Source of the DNA: Firmicutes bacterium UBA5454
GTDB lineage: Bacteria; Bacillota; Clostridia; Caldicoprobacterales; DTU083
Direction: 5' to 3'
NCBI GenBank assembly: GCA_002426555.1
Contig: DIQU01000026.1
Location: forward strand, 1 to 6,352
DNA: 6,352 nt
The notes under the pieces are model-generated. The model was given only the letters and a program-made list of their open reading frames with translations, was not told the origin of the DNA and searched no databases. A program made the translations under genes and the position numbers. Positions 1 through 5,306 of the stretch are shown here, piece by piece. Each line of letters begins with the position of its first letter. Within the stretch, counting starts at the first letter, position 1.

Positions 1-663
1 GCGAGTGTAATAAGCGTTTGATAAGGATTTTGGCAAGGATTTGAAAACTCTGTCCAACCCCCTGGTCGTACTTATGTTGATATTTGTCCCCGTTGCTATT
101 TCCAGCTTTGACGCAGAACTTGGGTATATATGTATTTTTTCTGCGTTTACACCTTCCATCTCAATTACATTGAATGAATAAAAGTTCTCACATTCCAATA
201 CCCCATCATAGAAAAATTCGGCTGCTGTTACTATATTTTTAAAATCATATTTGCAGTTCAATCGAAAGGCAAATAGGCTCTCGAAGGTTTCAGCTTTAAA
301 TGAGCCTGAAAACTCAAAGAAATTTTTACCGGTTCTCACTGTTCCTTTAGAAGCATTACGAAGAAGCCTGCATTCAAGTAAATCAGCGCTCAGATCGCCA
401 ACTATAACAAAGGTGTCAGCCTTTGAAATGCCCTTTATGTTGACATCACCTGCTGCCTTGCAATATCCAAAATCAGTATCTTCAGCATTTACTTCACCGG
501 CTGCTCTTAACTTTTGTACAAAAGAGTTTGCAATATCCAGGTTACCTGCAACATGGAGCTTTGCTATATCCGCATCAAAAGCACTTACATCCCCTGCAGC
601 TTTTACCTTACCAATCTTACCTGATATGCTTCTATCCCCTACAATCCAGTAATTACGTTTCAT
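1..663 (-). CDS. Bactofilin-like beta-helical protein, partial at the left edge
   Basis: The frame is open for 221 codons from ATG at 663 to base 1 with no stop, so the C-terminus lies outside the window. The start is supported by AAGGAGG seven bases upstream. The N-terminal half is a regular repeat: the motif [AV]-G-[DNE]-[VLR] recurs with its glycine at residues 9, 24, 40, 56, 72 and 89, a period of 15 to 17 residues. This is what one expects of one turn per repeat in a right-handed beta-helix, as in bactofilins (polymer-forming cytoskeletal proteins). From about residue 100 the repeat fades into a less regular, aromatic-rich region. No signal peptide or membrane segment is visible, so a cytoplasmic protein is likely. 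It lies 34 bp downstream of the DUF4004/YhbD-like gene. That pairing resembles Bacillus subtilis yhbD-yhbE-yhbF, where yhbE and yhbF encode bactofilins. The fold class is fairly secure; a role as a polymer or scaffold is inference, and family membership was judged by eye. Confidence 0.75.
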   Translation of the reverse strand, partial: MKRNYWIVGDRSISGKIGKVKAAGDVSAFDADIAKLHVAGNLDIANSFVQKLRAAGEVNAEDTDFGYCKAAGDVNIKGISKADTFVIVGDLSADLLECRLLRNASKGTVRTGKNFFEFSGSFKAETFESLFAFRLNCKYDFKNIVTAAEFFYDGVLECENFYSFNVIEMEGVNAEKIHIYPSSASKLEIATGTNINISTTRGLDRVFKSLPKSLSNAYYTR

Positions 664-697
664 CTGTTTTCCCTCCTTGACTTAGTCATCCAATCCT

Positions 698-1345
698 TCA
701 CTCTTCATGTATGTTAATGTCAAAACTTTTTTTGTACTTAAACTTTATACTGGTGGAAATTTCGTTCAGCCTGATAGCTTTTTGGAGCCTGAATCTGCTA
801 TCCACATATACGATTTCCTGCTCTGGACGAATGATTGAACAGCAGCTATCATAAGCTTCCAAATAGTAAACCTCAAAAACGATCTCCGTAGTCTTTAAGT
901 CATTGAAGCAGCATTTAATTCCTGTTATGATATCTGCTGTCTTATCATTTGAAAGTTTCAAATCCTTTTTAATTTCTGATAGTGCTATCATGAATACGAG
1001 TTCTATGTAAGAAAAAGTATTCTTATCAAGGCGATCAATTAGACTGGGCACCAGCTCTTTATCAATCTCTTCAATGACATAAAGGTCATCAACCGTAAAG
1101 TCCCTTTCAGATAACTCAGGAGATAGTATTTTAGCAAGTTGATCTAAAGAATATCGATCTTTTAAATCCTGAATCATGTTTATACGATTCATTACCTTTT
1201 CTTTAGGGAAAAAAGTCTCCTGCCCTGTATAGCTTGATTTTTTTATGAACCACTCCTCAGGGATTAGATTTTGTCTCTTCCATCTGTAAAGCTGTCCATA
1301 CGAAATTCCAGTCTCGTCCAGTAAATCCTTTTTAGAAATCAGCAT
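698..1345 (-). CDS. DUF4004 / YhbD-family helix-turn-helix protein (MerR-like N-terminus)
   Basis: This 215-residue protein opens with a MerR-like DNA-binding segment. Residues about 3-27 form a helix-turn-helix (ISKKDLLDETGISYGQLYRW) and residues about 41-48 (GQETFFPK) look like the wing. The block GISYGQLYRWKRxNLIPEEWF matches, from memory, Bacillus subtilis YhbD and the DUF4004 family. The remaining ~150 residues have no motif I recognise; a mostly helical stretch is followed by a short strand-rich end. No membrane segment or signal peptide is seen. The start at ATG 1345 is fixed by an in-frame TAA seven codons upstream. The ribosome binding site is poor: GAGG lies 11 bases before the ATG. 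The gene is first in an operon with the bactofilin-like gene and is preceded by a strong promoter overlapped by two inverted repeats. Autoregulation through those sites is a reasonable inference. The signal it senses is unknown. Family call is confident; regulatory role moderate. Confidence 0.85.
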   Translation of the reverse strand: MLISKKDLLDETGISYGQLYRWKRQNLIPEEWFIKKSSYTGQETFFPKEKVMNRINMIQDLKDRYSLDQLAKILSPELSERDFTVDDLYVIEEIDKELVPSLIDRLDKNTFSYIELVFMIALSEIKKDLKLSNDKTADIITGIKCCFNDLKTTEIVFEVYYLEAYDSCCSIIRPEQEIVYVDSRFRLQKAIRLNEISTSIKFKYKKSFDINIHEE

Positions 1346-1383
1346 CTTAACTTCATCCTCAATTTAACTCTCCATTCTTTTAC

Positions 1384-1432
1384 TCTAATCATTTATCTTT
1401 ATTTTCTAATTTTCTAACCTCTAACTCTCTAA
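1384..1432 (-). repeat. TTAGA repeat cluster in the leader of the DUF4004 gene
   Basis: On the transcribed (minus) strand the pentamer TTAGA occurs five times, beginning on plus-strand TCTAA at 1384, 1405, 1413, 1420 and 1428. The last four are spaced 7 to 8 bases apart. The run sits in the ~130-nt untranslated leader between the predicted start of transcription and the ATG. It could be a protein-binding track on RNA, or simply low-complexity A/G-rich DNA. No function can be assigned. Confidence 0.4.
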
Positions 1433-1456
1433 GTTTTTATTCCTAATTTTGCTGTC

Positions 1457-1480
1457 AGCGTAACAATGTTTTGTTACGCT
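1457..1480. promoter_or_regulatory. Perfect inverted repeat, likely operator (site A)
   Basis: AGCGTAACAA and TTGTTACGCT are exact reverse complements separated by four bases, giving a 24-bp perfect palindrome. It covers the predicted transcription start of the DUF4004 operon, just downstream of the -10 box. Its outer half-sites AGCGTAAC/GTTACGCT recur in site B, seven bp away. A repressor bound here would block initiation. As RNA only part of the hairpin would be transcribed and no T-run follows, so an operator is favoured over a terminator. Confidence 0.7.
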
Positions 1481-1481
1481 C

Positions 1482-1510
1482 AATATAGCATAACATTATT
1501 ACGCTGTCAA
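1482..1510 (-). promoter_or_regulatory. Sigma-A promoter of the DUF4004/bactofilin operon
   Basis: On the minus strand a perfect -35 box TTGACA (1510-1505) is followed by exactly 17 bp and a -10 box TATATT (1487-1482), predicting transcription start near 1475. Two A-tracts lie directly upstream, and two inverted repeats overlap the spacer and the start site. The match to the housekeeping consensus is the best in the window and faces the DUF4004 gene. Confidence 0.85.
1487..1505. promoter_or_regulatory. Imperfect inverted repeat, likely operator (site B)
   Basis: AGCATAA, five bases, then TTACGCT form an inverted repeat with one mismatch. It fills the spacer between the -35 and -10 boxes of the DUF4004 promoter. 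The half-sites are those of site A with one change (AGCATAAC against AGCGTAAC). The distance between 8-bp half-sites is 3 bp here and 8 bp in site A. Placement between -35 and -10 is typical of operators bound by MerR-type proteins, although their promoters usually have 19-20 bp spacers whereas this one has the normal 17. Confidence 0.65.
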
Positions 1511-1513
1511 TAG

Positions 1514-1532
1514 TTTTTTTAGGTTTTTTTTT
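1514..1532 (-). promoter_or_regulatory. A-tract UP-like element upstream of the DUF4004 promoter
   Basis: On the minus strand runs of seven A (1520-1514) and nine A (1532-1524) lie just upstream of the -35 box, with centres about 11 bp apart. Phased A-tracts in this position bend DNA and are bound by the RNA polymerase alpha C-terminal domain, so they are likely to raise promoter strength. Confidence 0.55.
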
Positions 1533-1575
1533 AGGTCAGCTAGCCTTTGTTTTTGCGTTTCAATCATTTTATGAA

Positions 1576-1587
1576 CTGTATATACAG
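1576..1587. repeat. 12-bp perfect palindrome CTGTATATACAG
   Basis: A perfect 12-bp palindrome lies between the rpsI terminators and the A-tracts of the DUF4004 promoter, about 100 bp upstream of that predicted transcription start. It could be a binding site, but no partner is identifiable and a chance A/T palindrome is quite possible. Confidence 0.35.
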
Positions 1588-1604
1588 AGTGAGAAAAAAA
1601 TAAT

Positions 1605-1626
1605 GGATGGACAGGGTCGTCCACCC
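1605..1626 (-). terminator. Second, back-up intrinsic terminator after rpsI
   Basis: On the minus strand an 8-position stem with one mismatch (GGGTGGAC with GTCCATCC) and a 6-base loop is followed by ATTA and a run of seven T at 1600-1594. It lies 11 bp beyond the first rpsI hairpin. Its T-run is better than that of the first, so the two probably act in series to isolate the DUF4004 operon from ribosomal-protein transcription. Confidence 0.65.
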
Positions 1627-1636
1627 CTATATAAAT

Positions 1637-1665
1637 AAAGGCTGTTGAATTTGTCAACAGCCTTT
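1637..1665 (-). terminator. Intrinsic terminator hairpin after rpsI
   Basis: A perfect 12-bp stem (AAAGGCTGTTGA with TCAACAGCCTTT) and a 5-base loop begin 38 bp after the rpsI stop codon. On the minus strand the stem ends in TTT and is followed by ATTTATAT, a modest U-tract. It marks the end of the truA-rplM-rpsI transcript. The stem is symmetric enough to affect plus-strand transcription too. Confidence 0.8.
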
Positions 1666-1702
1666 TGAGTAAAACTACATTTAAAAAGTTACTAATTGTT
1701 CT

Positions 1703-2095
1703 TTATCGCTTGGAGAACTGTGGAGCTCTGCGAGCGCCTTTAAGTCCGTATTTCTTTCTCTCCTTCATCCTTGGGTCACGGGTCAGGTAACCAGCCTTCT
1801 TAAGGGCAGGACGAAGATTGTCGTCTACCTTAAGCAGTGCACGGGAGATTCCATGACGGATTGCACCAGCCTGACCTGTATATCCGCCGCCATGTACATT
1901 GACCATTATATCAAACTTACTCAATGTATCGGTAAGCACCAATGGCTGACGGGCAATAACCTTCAAGGTTTCCAATCCGAAGTAGTTGTCAATGTCTCTA
2001 TTGTTAATGGTAAACTTGCCATCTCCGGGAAGCAGTCGGACTCTGGCAATGGATTTCTTTCTTCTTCCTGTTCCAAAATATTGTACTTTGGCCAT
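1703..2095 (-). CDS. rpsI: 30S ribosomal protein S9 (uS9)
   Basis: The protein is a structural component of the small ribosomal subunit; its C-terminal tail reaches the P-site tRNA. At 130 residues it has the standard bacterial length. Visible hallmarks are GTGRRKKSIARVRL near residues 8-21, the glycine-rich block HGGGYTGQAGAIRHGISRAL at 68-87, and the basic tail with RDPRMKERKKYGLKGARR at 106-123, ending in the invariant SKR. The ATG at 2095 is chosen over an in-frame start at 2176 because it has AGGAGG nine bases upstream and gives the family N-terminus MAKVQYFGTGRRK; the longer reading would overlap the end of rplM. It follows rplM by 25 bp and is last in the transcript, with two hairpins downstream. 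Nothing unusual in the sequence. Confidence 0.98.
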   Translation of the reverse strand: MAKVQYFGTGRRKKSIARVRLLPGDGKFTINNRDIDNYFGLETLKVIARQPLVLTDTLSKFDIMVNVHGGGYTGQAGAIRHGISRALLKVDDNLRPALKKAGYLTRDPRMKERKKYGLKGARRAPQFSKR

Positions 2096-2120
2096 TTTGT
2101 TTTTCCTCCTTTCGTGCACT

Positions 2121-2549
2121 TTACAGTTCCAGCAGTTCCGGTTGTTGTGCCTCGTGGGTATGAGTCGGTCCTGCATAAACCTTTAATTTTTTGAGCATTT
2201 GTCTGCCCAGGCTGTTATGAGGAAGCATGCCTTTAACTGCGTGCATAATTGCCTCAATAGGCTTCTTGTCCATGAGCTGCTCGAAGGTAACCTCCTTCAA
2301 TCCGCCTGGATATTGAGAATGGTTTCTATATAGTTTTTGTTCTGCTTTTTTGCCGGTAATGGTAACCTGCTCGGCATTGATGACAATTACAAAATCACCT
2401 GTGTCCACATGGGGAGTATAGGTGGGTTTGTGTTTTCCTCTAAGGATTTTTGCAATTTCAGATGAAAGTCGTCCCAGGGTTTTCCCTTTGGCATCCACTA
2501 CATACCATTTGCGTTCAACAGTATTGGAATTGGCCATATAGGTCTTCAT
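2121..2549 (-). CDS. rplM: 50S ribosomal protein L13 (uL13)
   Basis: An early-assembling protein of the large ribosomal subunit. The 142-residue length equals that of Escherichia coli L13. Conserved features are the N-terminal KTYMAN and VERKWYVVDAKGKTLGRLSS, the segment GKHKPTYTPHVDTGDFVIVI at residues 38-57, and the signature GMLPHNSLGRQML at 107-119 followed by LKVYAGPTHTHEAQQPE. The ATG at 2549 is preceded by GGAGGG at seven bases. A TTG at 2564 in the same frame lies inside that ribosome binding site and is rejected as the start. The gene is 99 bp downstream of truA and 25 bp upstream of rpsI, the near-universal L13-S9 pair. A hairpin in the truA-rplM gap might contribute to regulation. 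Confidence 0.98.
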   Translation of the reverse strand: MKTYMANSNTVERKWYVVDAKGKTLGRLSSEIAKILRGKHKPTYTPHVDTGDFVIVINAEQVTITGKKAEQKLYRNHSQYPGGLKEVTFEQLMDKKPIEAIMHAVKGMLPHNSLGRQMLKKLKVYAGPTHTHEAQQPELLEL

Positions 2550-2606
2550 CGTTGTTCCCTCCAATCAAGTTCAAAATAGGGTATTATTGTTCCGTTTTAT
2601 AATGCA

Positions 2607-2629
2607 AAGATCCGGGGCTGGTGGATCTT
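2607..2629 (-). promoter_or_regulatory. Small hairpin in the truA-rplM gap (leader structure or weak terminator)
   Basis: AAGATCC and GGATCTT form a perfect 7-bp stem around a 9-base, C-rich (minus strand) loop, 19 bp after the truA stop and about 58 bp before the rplM start. The following bases on the minus strand, TGCATTATAAAA, are not a proper U-tract, so termination would be weak. L13 leader elements are known upstream of rplM in some Firmicutes, but I cannot match this hairpin to that family by eye. Confidence 0.35.
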
Positions 2630-2648
2630 ATTTGACACAAACTTAATT

Positions 2649-3422
2649 TTAATACATGCCGTCCGGCGTGTCAAGCCGTTTTTGCTTGTCATAATAGACT
2701 TCTTCCAAAGTCAAGCCATTGGCGGGAGCAGTAAAACCAGCTTTTTCTCTGTTCCTGGATGCCAGTATCTTTGGTATGCCTTCGGGTTCAATTTTTCCTT
2801 TTCCCATATCTATAAGAGTACCTGCCATGATTCGAACCATATTATAAAGAAAACCGTTAGCTATAACCATAAAATGTAAAAGGCTGTCTTCCTGTACAAT
2901 CTCAGATTTGTAAATAGTGCGTATAGTTGATTTAACTGGAGAACCGGCAGCCATAAATGCTGCATAATCATGGGTTCCTATGAAGTCTGTTGCAGCTTTT
3001 TTCATTACCTGCACATCCAGCGGGGGAATAATATGGTGGTAATATTGGCGGCCTATGGCTGTACCATGAGGGTTAATAATCATGGAATAGCGATATTTCC
3101 TTCCTGTCGCAGAAAACTGGGCATGGAAATCCATGCTGACTTCCTCTGACCGGCTGACTCGAATGTCATATGGCAATACTGAATTTAAAGCAAAGCTGAA
3201 TCTATCCGGCGGGATTGTAGAGCTGGTCATAAAATTGGCTGTCTGACCTCTTGCATGAACACCGCTGTCTGTACGCCCTGAACCTGTCACCTGAATCGCT
3301 TCACCGCAAAGCTTCTCTAAAGCCTCTTCCAGTTGCTGTTGAACTGTCATGGCGTTCTCCTGCCTTTGCCATCCGGCATAACAGGAGCCGTCATATTCCA
3401 TAATCAGTTTTACATTCCTCAT
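2649..3422 (-). CDS. truA: tRNA pseudouridine(38-40) synthase TruA
   Basis: TruA isomerises uridines 38, 39 and 40 in the anticodon stem-loop of many tRNAs to pseudouridine, without a cofactor. The 257-residue length is within the family range. The catalytic aspartate is D52 in GSGRTDSGVHARGQ (residues 47-60). Other family blocks are the N-terminal KLIMEYDGSCYAGWQRQ, the GRKYRY motif at 107-112 containing the conserved active-site tyrosine, NGFLYNMVRIMAGTL at 189-203, and AGFTAPANGLTLEEVYYD near the C-terminus. The ATG at 3422 is preferred to one at 3455 because it gives the family start MRNVKL and has AGGTGG 11 bases upstream, while the longer form has no ribosome binding site. It is followed by rplM after 99 bp. 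The 221-bp gap from ecfT is unusually long for this cluster and holds a repeat element; no convincing promoter was found in it. Confidence 0.97.
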   Translation of the reverse strand: MRNVKLIMEYDGSCYAGWQRQENAMTVQQQLEEALEKLCGEAIQVTGSGRTDSGVHARGQTANFMTSSTIPPDRFSFALNSVLPYDIRVSRSEEVSMDFHAQFSATGRKYRYSMIINPHGTAIGRQYYHHIIPPLDVQVMKKAATDFIGTHDYAAFMAAGSPVKSTIRTIYKSEIVQEDSLLHFMVIANGFLYNMVRIMAGTLIDMGKGKIEPEGIPKILASRNREKAGFTAPANGLTLEEVYYDKQKRLDTPDGMY

Positions 3423-3527
3423 AAATTTGCATACCACCTGTTTTTTTATATACAATTGCTGTACACTCGCGTCTCGTCTTTAGACTAGTACTATGTAACA
3501 TCTTAGACTCTCACAAAATCCTTTCAA

Positions 3528-3590
3528 TGTCATCCTGAGCATTTGCGAAGGATCTATCCTGTCCAAATTCCTCGTAAATTCGGAATGACA
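3528..3590 (+). repeat. Interspersed palindromic repeat, copy 1 (ecfT-truA gap)
   Basis: The element starts TGTCATCCTGAGC, continues with GCGAAGGATC, and ends in GGAATGACA. Its ends are imperfect inverted repeats: TGTCATCCTGA pairs with the reverse complement of the last 11 bases at 9 of 11 positions. The left 28 bases resemble two elements near the right edge of the window read on the other strand. Short GTCAT-TCTGAG-GCGAAGAATC elements are scattered in many clostridial genomes (recalled, not searched). It carries no reading frame and may be a non-autonomous mobile or REP-like sequence. Confidence 0.6.
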
Positions 3591-3643
3591 AGATATTGGT
3601 GTTGACAGCCTGCTAGAAATGAAAGCAATCAGTTTTAATAGGT

Positions 3644-4444
3644 TCATAGGTACGCATTCAAAAGGACGGATGCAATTAACAGTGCAGTTACAGCAAAGGC
3701 AACAGCATCCAGATAGTTCATTGCAAAAACCTTCATACGGGTTCTGCTGTCACCGCCCCTGTAACAACGAGCTTCCATGGCCATGGCCAAATCATCCGCT
3801 CTTCTAAAAGCACTGACAAACAGTGGTACCAATAGTGGAATAAGAGACTTGGCTCTTTGAATCAAGTTGCCGCTTTCAAAGTCCGCTCCTCTTGCCATCT
3901 GTGCCTTCATTATCTTATCGGTTTCTTCCAGGAGGGTGGGGATAAATCGTAATGCAATGGTCATCATCATAGCCAGCTCATGGGAAGGAAATCTGATTGC
4001 CTTCAATGGTTTCAACAACATTTCAATTCCATCCGTCAATGCAATGGGAGAAGTCGTCAAGGTAAGAATAGAAGTTCCGGTAACCAGAAAAAGCAAGCGT
4101 AATGTCATGAATGCTGCCTGATGCAGACCTTCCTTTGTGATCCGCAAAAACCAGAAAGAAAACAGTATGGTTTCTCCCGGGGTAAAAAATACATTTATGA
4201 AAAATGTCAATAGAATAATAAACATAAGGGGTCTTAAACCCTTGAGTATATACTTTACAGGTATCTTTGAAAACACTAAGGTTAGTGCCATAAAAGCCAC
4301 AATATATAAGTAACCGGTATAATAGCGAACGAAGAAAATTATGATTATAAACAGGAAGGTAATTATCAATTTGGTTCTGGGATCCAGCCTATGGACGGGA
4401 GAATCCGATGGGTAATATTGCCCTATAGTGATATCCTTAAGCAC
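3644..4444 (-). CDS. ecfT: ECF transporter transmembrane coupling protein EcfT
   Basis: EcfT is the membrane protein that couples ATP hydrolysis by EcfA1/EcfA2 to movement of a substrate-binding S component. The 266-residue sequence shows hydrophobic segments around residues 26-58, 72-88, 108-130 and 244-264. The two cytoplasmic coupling motifs that dock into the ATPase grooves are present: ARG at 184-186 (QMARGADFE) and MEARCYRGG at 223-231. The start is GTG at 4444, supported by GGAGGG seven bases upstream; it overlaps the end of ecfA2 by 8 bp, which implies translational coupling and matched amounts. HRLDPRTKL at residues 18-26 is the usual N-terminal family motif. It is the last gene of the three-gene module; no hairpin terminator is evident after its TGA, so some read-through to truA is possible. 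No S component is adjacent, which points to a module shared among several S components. Confidence 0.96.
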   Translation of the reverse strand: MLKDITIGQYYPSDSPVHRLDPRTKLIITFLFIIIIFFVRYYTGYLYIVAFMALTLVFSKIPVKYILKGLRPLMFIILLTFFINVFFTPGETILFSFWFLRITKEGLHQAAFMTLRLLFLVTGTSILTLTTSPIALTDGIEMLLKPLKAIRFPSHELAMMMTIALRFIPTLLEETDKIMKAQMARGADFESGNLIQRAKSLIPLLVPLFVSAFRRADDLAMAMEARCYRGGDSRTRMKVFAMNYLDAVAFAVTALLIASVLLNAYL

Positions 4445-5306
4445 GGCGGTTCCCTCCCCCCTCTAAAATCTGCTTCAGTACTGCTTTTGCCTGCTGAACA
4501 GTATATATGTCCGTTGGAACATCCAATCCCTTTTCCTTAAGAGCAAGCATTAAATTGGTGACCTGAGGAACATCCAGCCCCATTTCCTTCAACTCACCAG
4601 CATGTGCAAATACTTCCTTTGGTGTACCAGTTAAAGCTATCTGCCCCTGATTCATTACTATTATTCTGTCCGCCAGCCTGGCGATATCCTCCATACTGTG
4701 AGAAACCAGGATAATAGTATATCCCTGCTCTTTGTGAAGAACTGAAATTTCGTTGAATATTTCGTCCCGGCCTCGGGGATCAAGCCCGGCAGTAGGTTCA
4801 TCGAGAATCAAGATACCGGGTTTCATCGCCAGTACGCCTGCTATGGCTACCCTGCGCCGTTGGCCGCCACTTAGTTCAAAAGGTGATCTGTCTTTAATTT
4901 CATCAAAGGATAGACCTACAAGTTGAACCGCTTCCCTGACACGAAGATCAATCTCTGCCTTAGACAAACCCAGGTTTTTTGGTCCAAAAGCTATATCAAG
5001 GGCTACGGTCTCTTCAAAAAGCTGGTGTTCGGGGTACTGAAATACCAGCCCTACCTGCTGGCGTAGTTCTCTAAGATTTTTGCTGTCCTTCTCTATACGT
5101 ATCTCATTTACTATGACTGTACCTTCGCTTGGCTTAAGCAAGCCATTCATATGTTGAATCAATGTCGATTTACCAGAGCCTGTGTGTCCAATAAGCCCCA
5201 GAAATTCTCCATCTTTTATGTCAAGGTTTACATTCCATATGGCAGTGGACTCAAAGGGTCCTCCCTCCATGTATGTATGGGTGACCTCTTCCATTCTTAT
5301 GGGCAT
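4437..5306 (-). CDS. ecfA2: ECF transporter ATPase EcfA2
   Basis: This is the second ATP-binding subunit of the energy-coupling factor module, acting at the inner face of the membrane as a heterodimer with EcfA1 bound to EcfT. In its 289 residues the ABC motifs are intact: Walker A GHTGSGKST at 40-48, Q-loop Q90, signature LSGGQ at 145-149, Walker B LILDE with catalytic E170, D-loop GLD at 174-176, and switch H203. The C-terminal LKEMGLDVPQ (239-248) is typical of EcfA proteins and repeated in EcfA1. The EcfA2 assignment rests on order, on the N-terminal form with the PFES insertion before the first strand, and on the QYPEHQLFEET motif after the Q-loop. The ATG at 5306 overlaps ecfA1 by 10 bp with a weak GGTG eight bases upstream, so translation probably depends on coupling to ecfA1. 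Confidence 0.95.
   Translation of the reverse strand: MPIRMEEVTHTYMEGGPFESTAIWNVNLDIKDGEFLGLIGHTGSGKSTLIQHMNGLLKPSEGTVIVNEIRIEKDSKNLRELRQQVGLVFQYPEHQLFEETVALDIAFGPKNLGLSKAEIDLRVREAVQLVGLSFDEIKDRSPFELSGGQRRRVAIAGVLAMKPGILILDEPTAGLDPRGRDEIFNEISVLHKEQGYTIILVSHSMEDIARLADRIIVMNQGQIALTGTPKEVFAHAGELKEMGLDVPQVTNLMLALKEKGLDVPTDIYTVQQAKAVLKQILEGGGNRRA

Noticed and set aside
251..652. A 133-codon open frame on the plus strand
   Set aside because: It is antisense to the bactofilin-like gene, whose minus-strand frame is open throughout, has a good ribosome binding site and shows a regular protein repeat. The plus-strand product is low in complexity and has no recognisable family.
1384..1432. TRAP-type (G/U)AG repeat binding site
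   Set aside because: UAG and GAG triplets occur, but spacing is irregular (1 to 5 bases, not a steady 2-3) and they are too few for an 11-subunit ring.
1461..1493. GlnR/TnrA-type box (TGTNA-N7-TNACA) near the DUF4004 promoter
   Set aside because: TGTTA and TAACA half-sites are present at 1472-1476 and 1490-1494, but they are about 14 bases apart instead of 7. The inverted repeats are better described by the longer AGCGTAAY half-site.
1576..1587. LexA/SOS box
   Set aside because: The palindrome has CTG and CAG only six bases apart. The proteobacterial box needs ten, and the Firmicute consensus GAAC-N4-GTTC is not present.
2096..2176. Longer N-terminus for S9 starting at 2176
   Set aside because: It would add 27 non-family residues and overlap rplM; the ATG at 2095 has a strong ribosome binding site and gives the standard 130 residues.
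1853..2194. Plus-strand open frames over rpsI and rplM
   Set aside because: They are antisense to ribosomal protein genes with complete family motifs.
4096..4115. AGCGTAAT half-site inside ecfT
   Set aside because: A single half-site match lies within conserved coding sequence for a membrane segment, has only a partial partner and is far from any promoter; likely chance.
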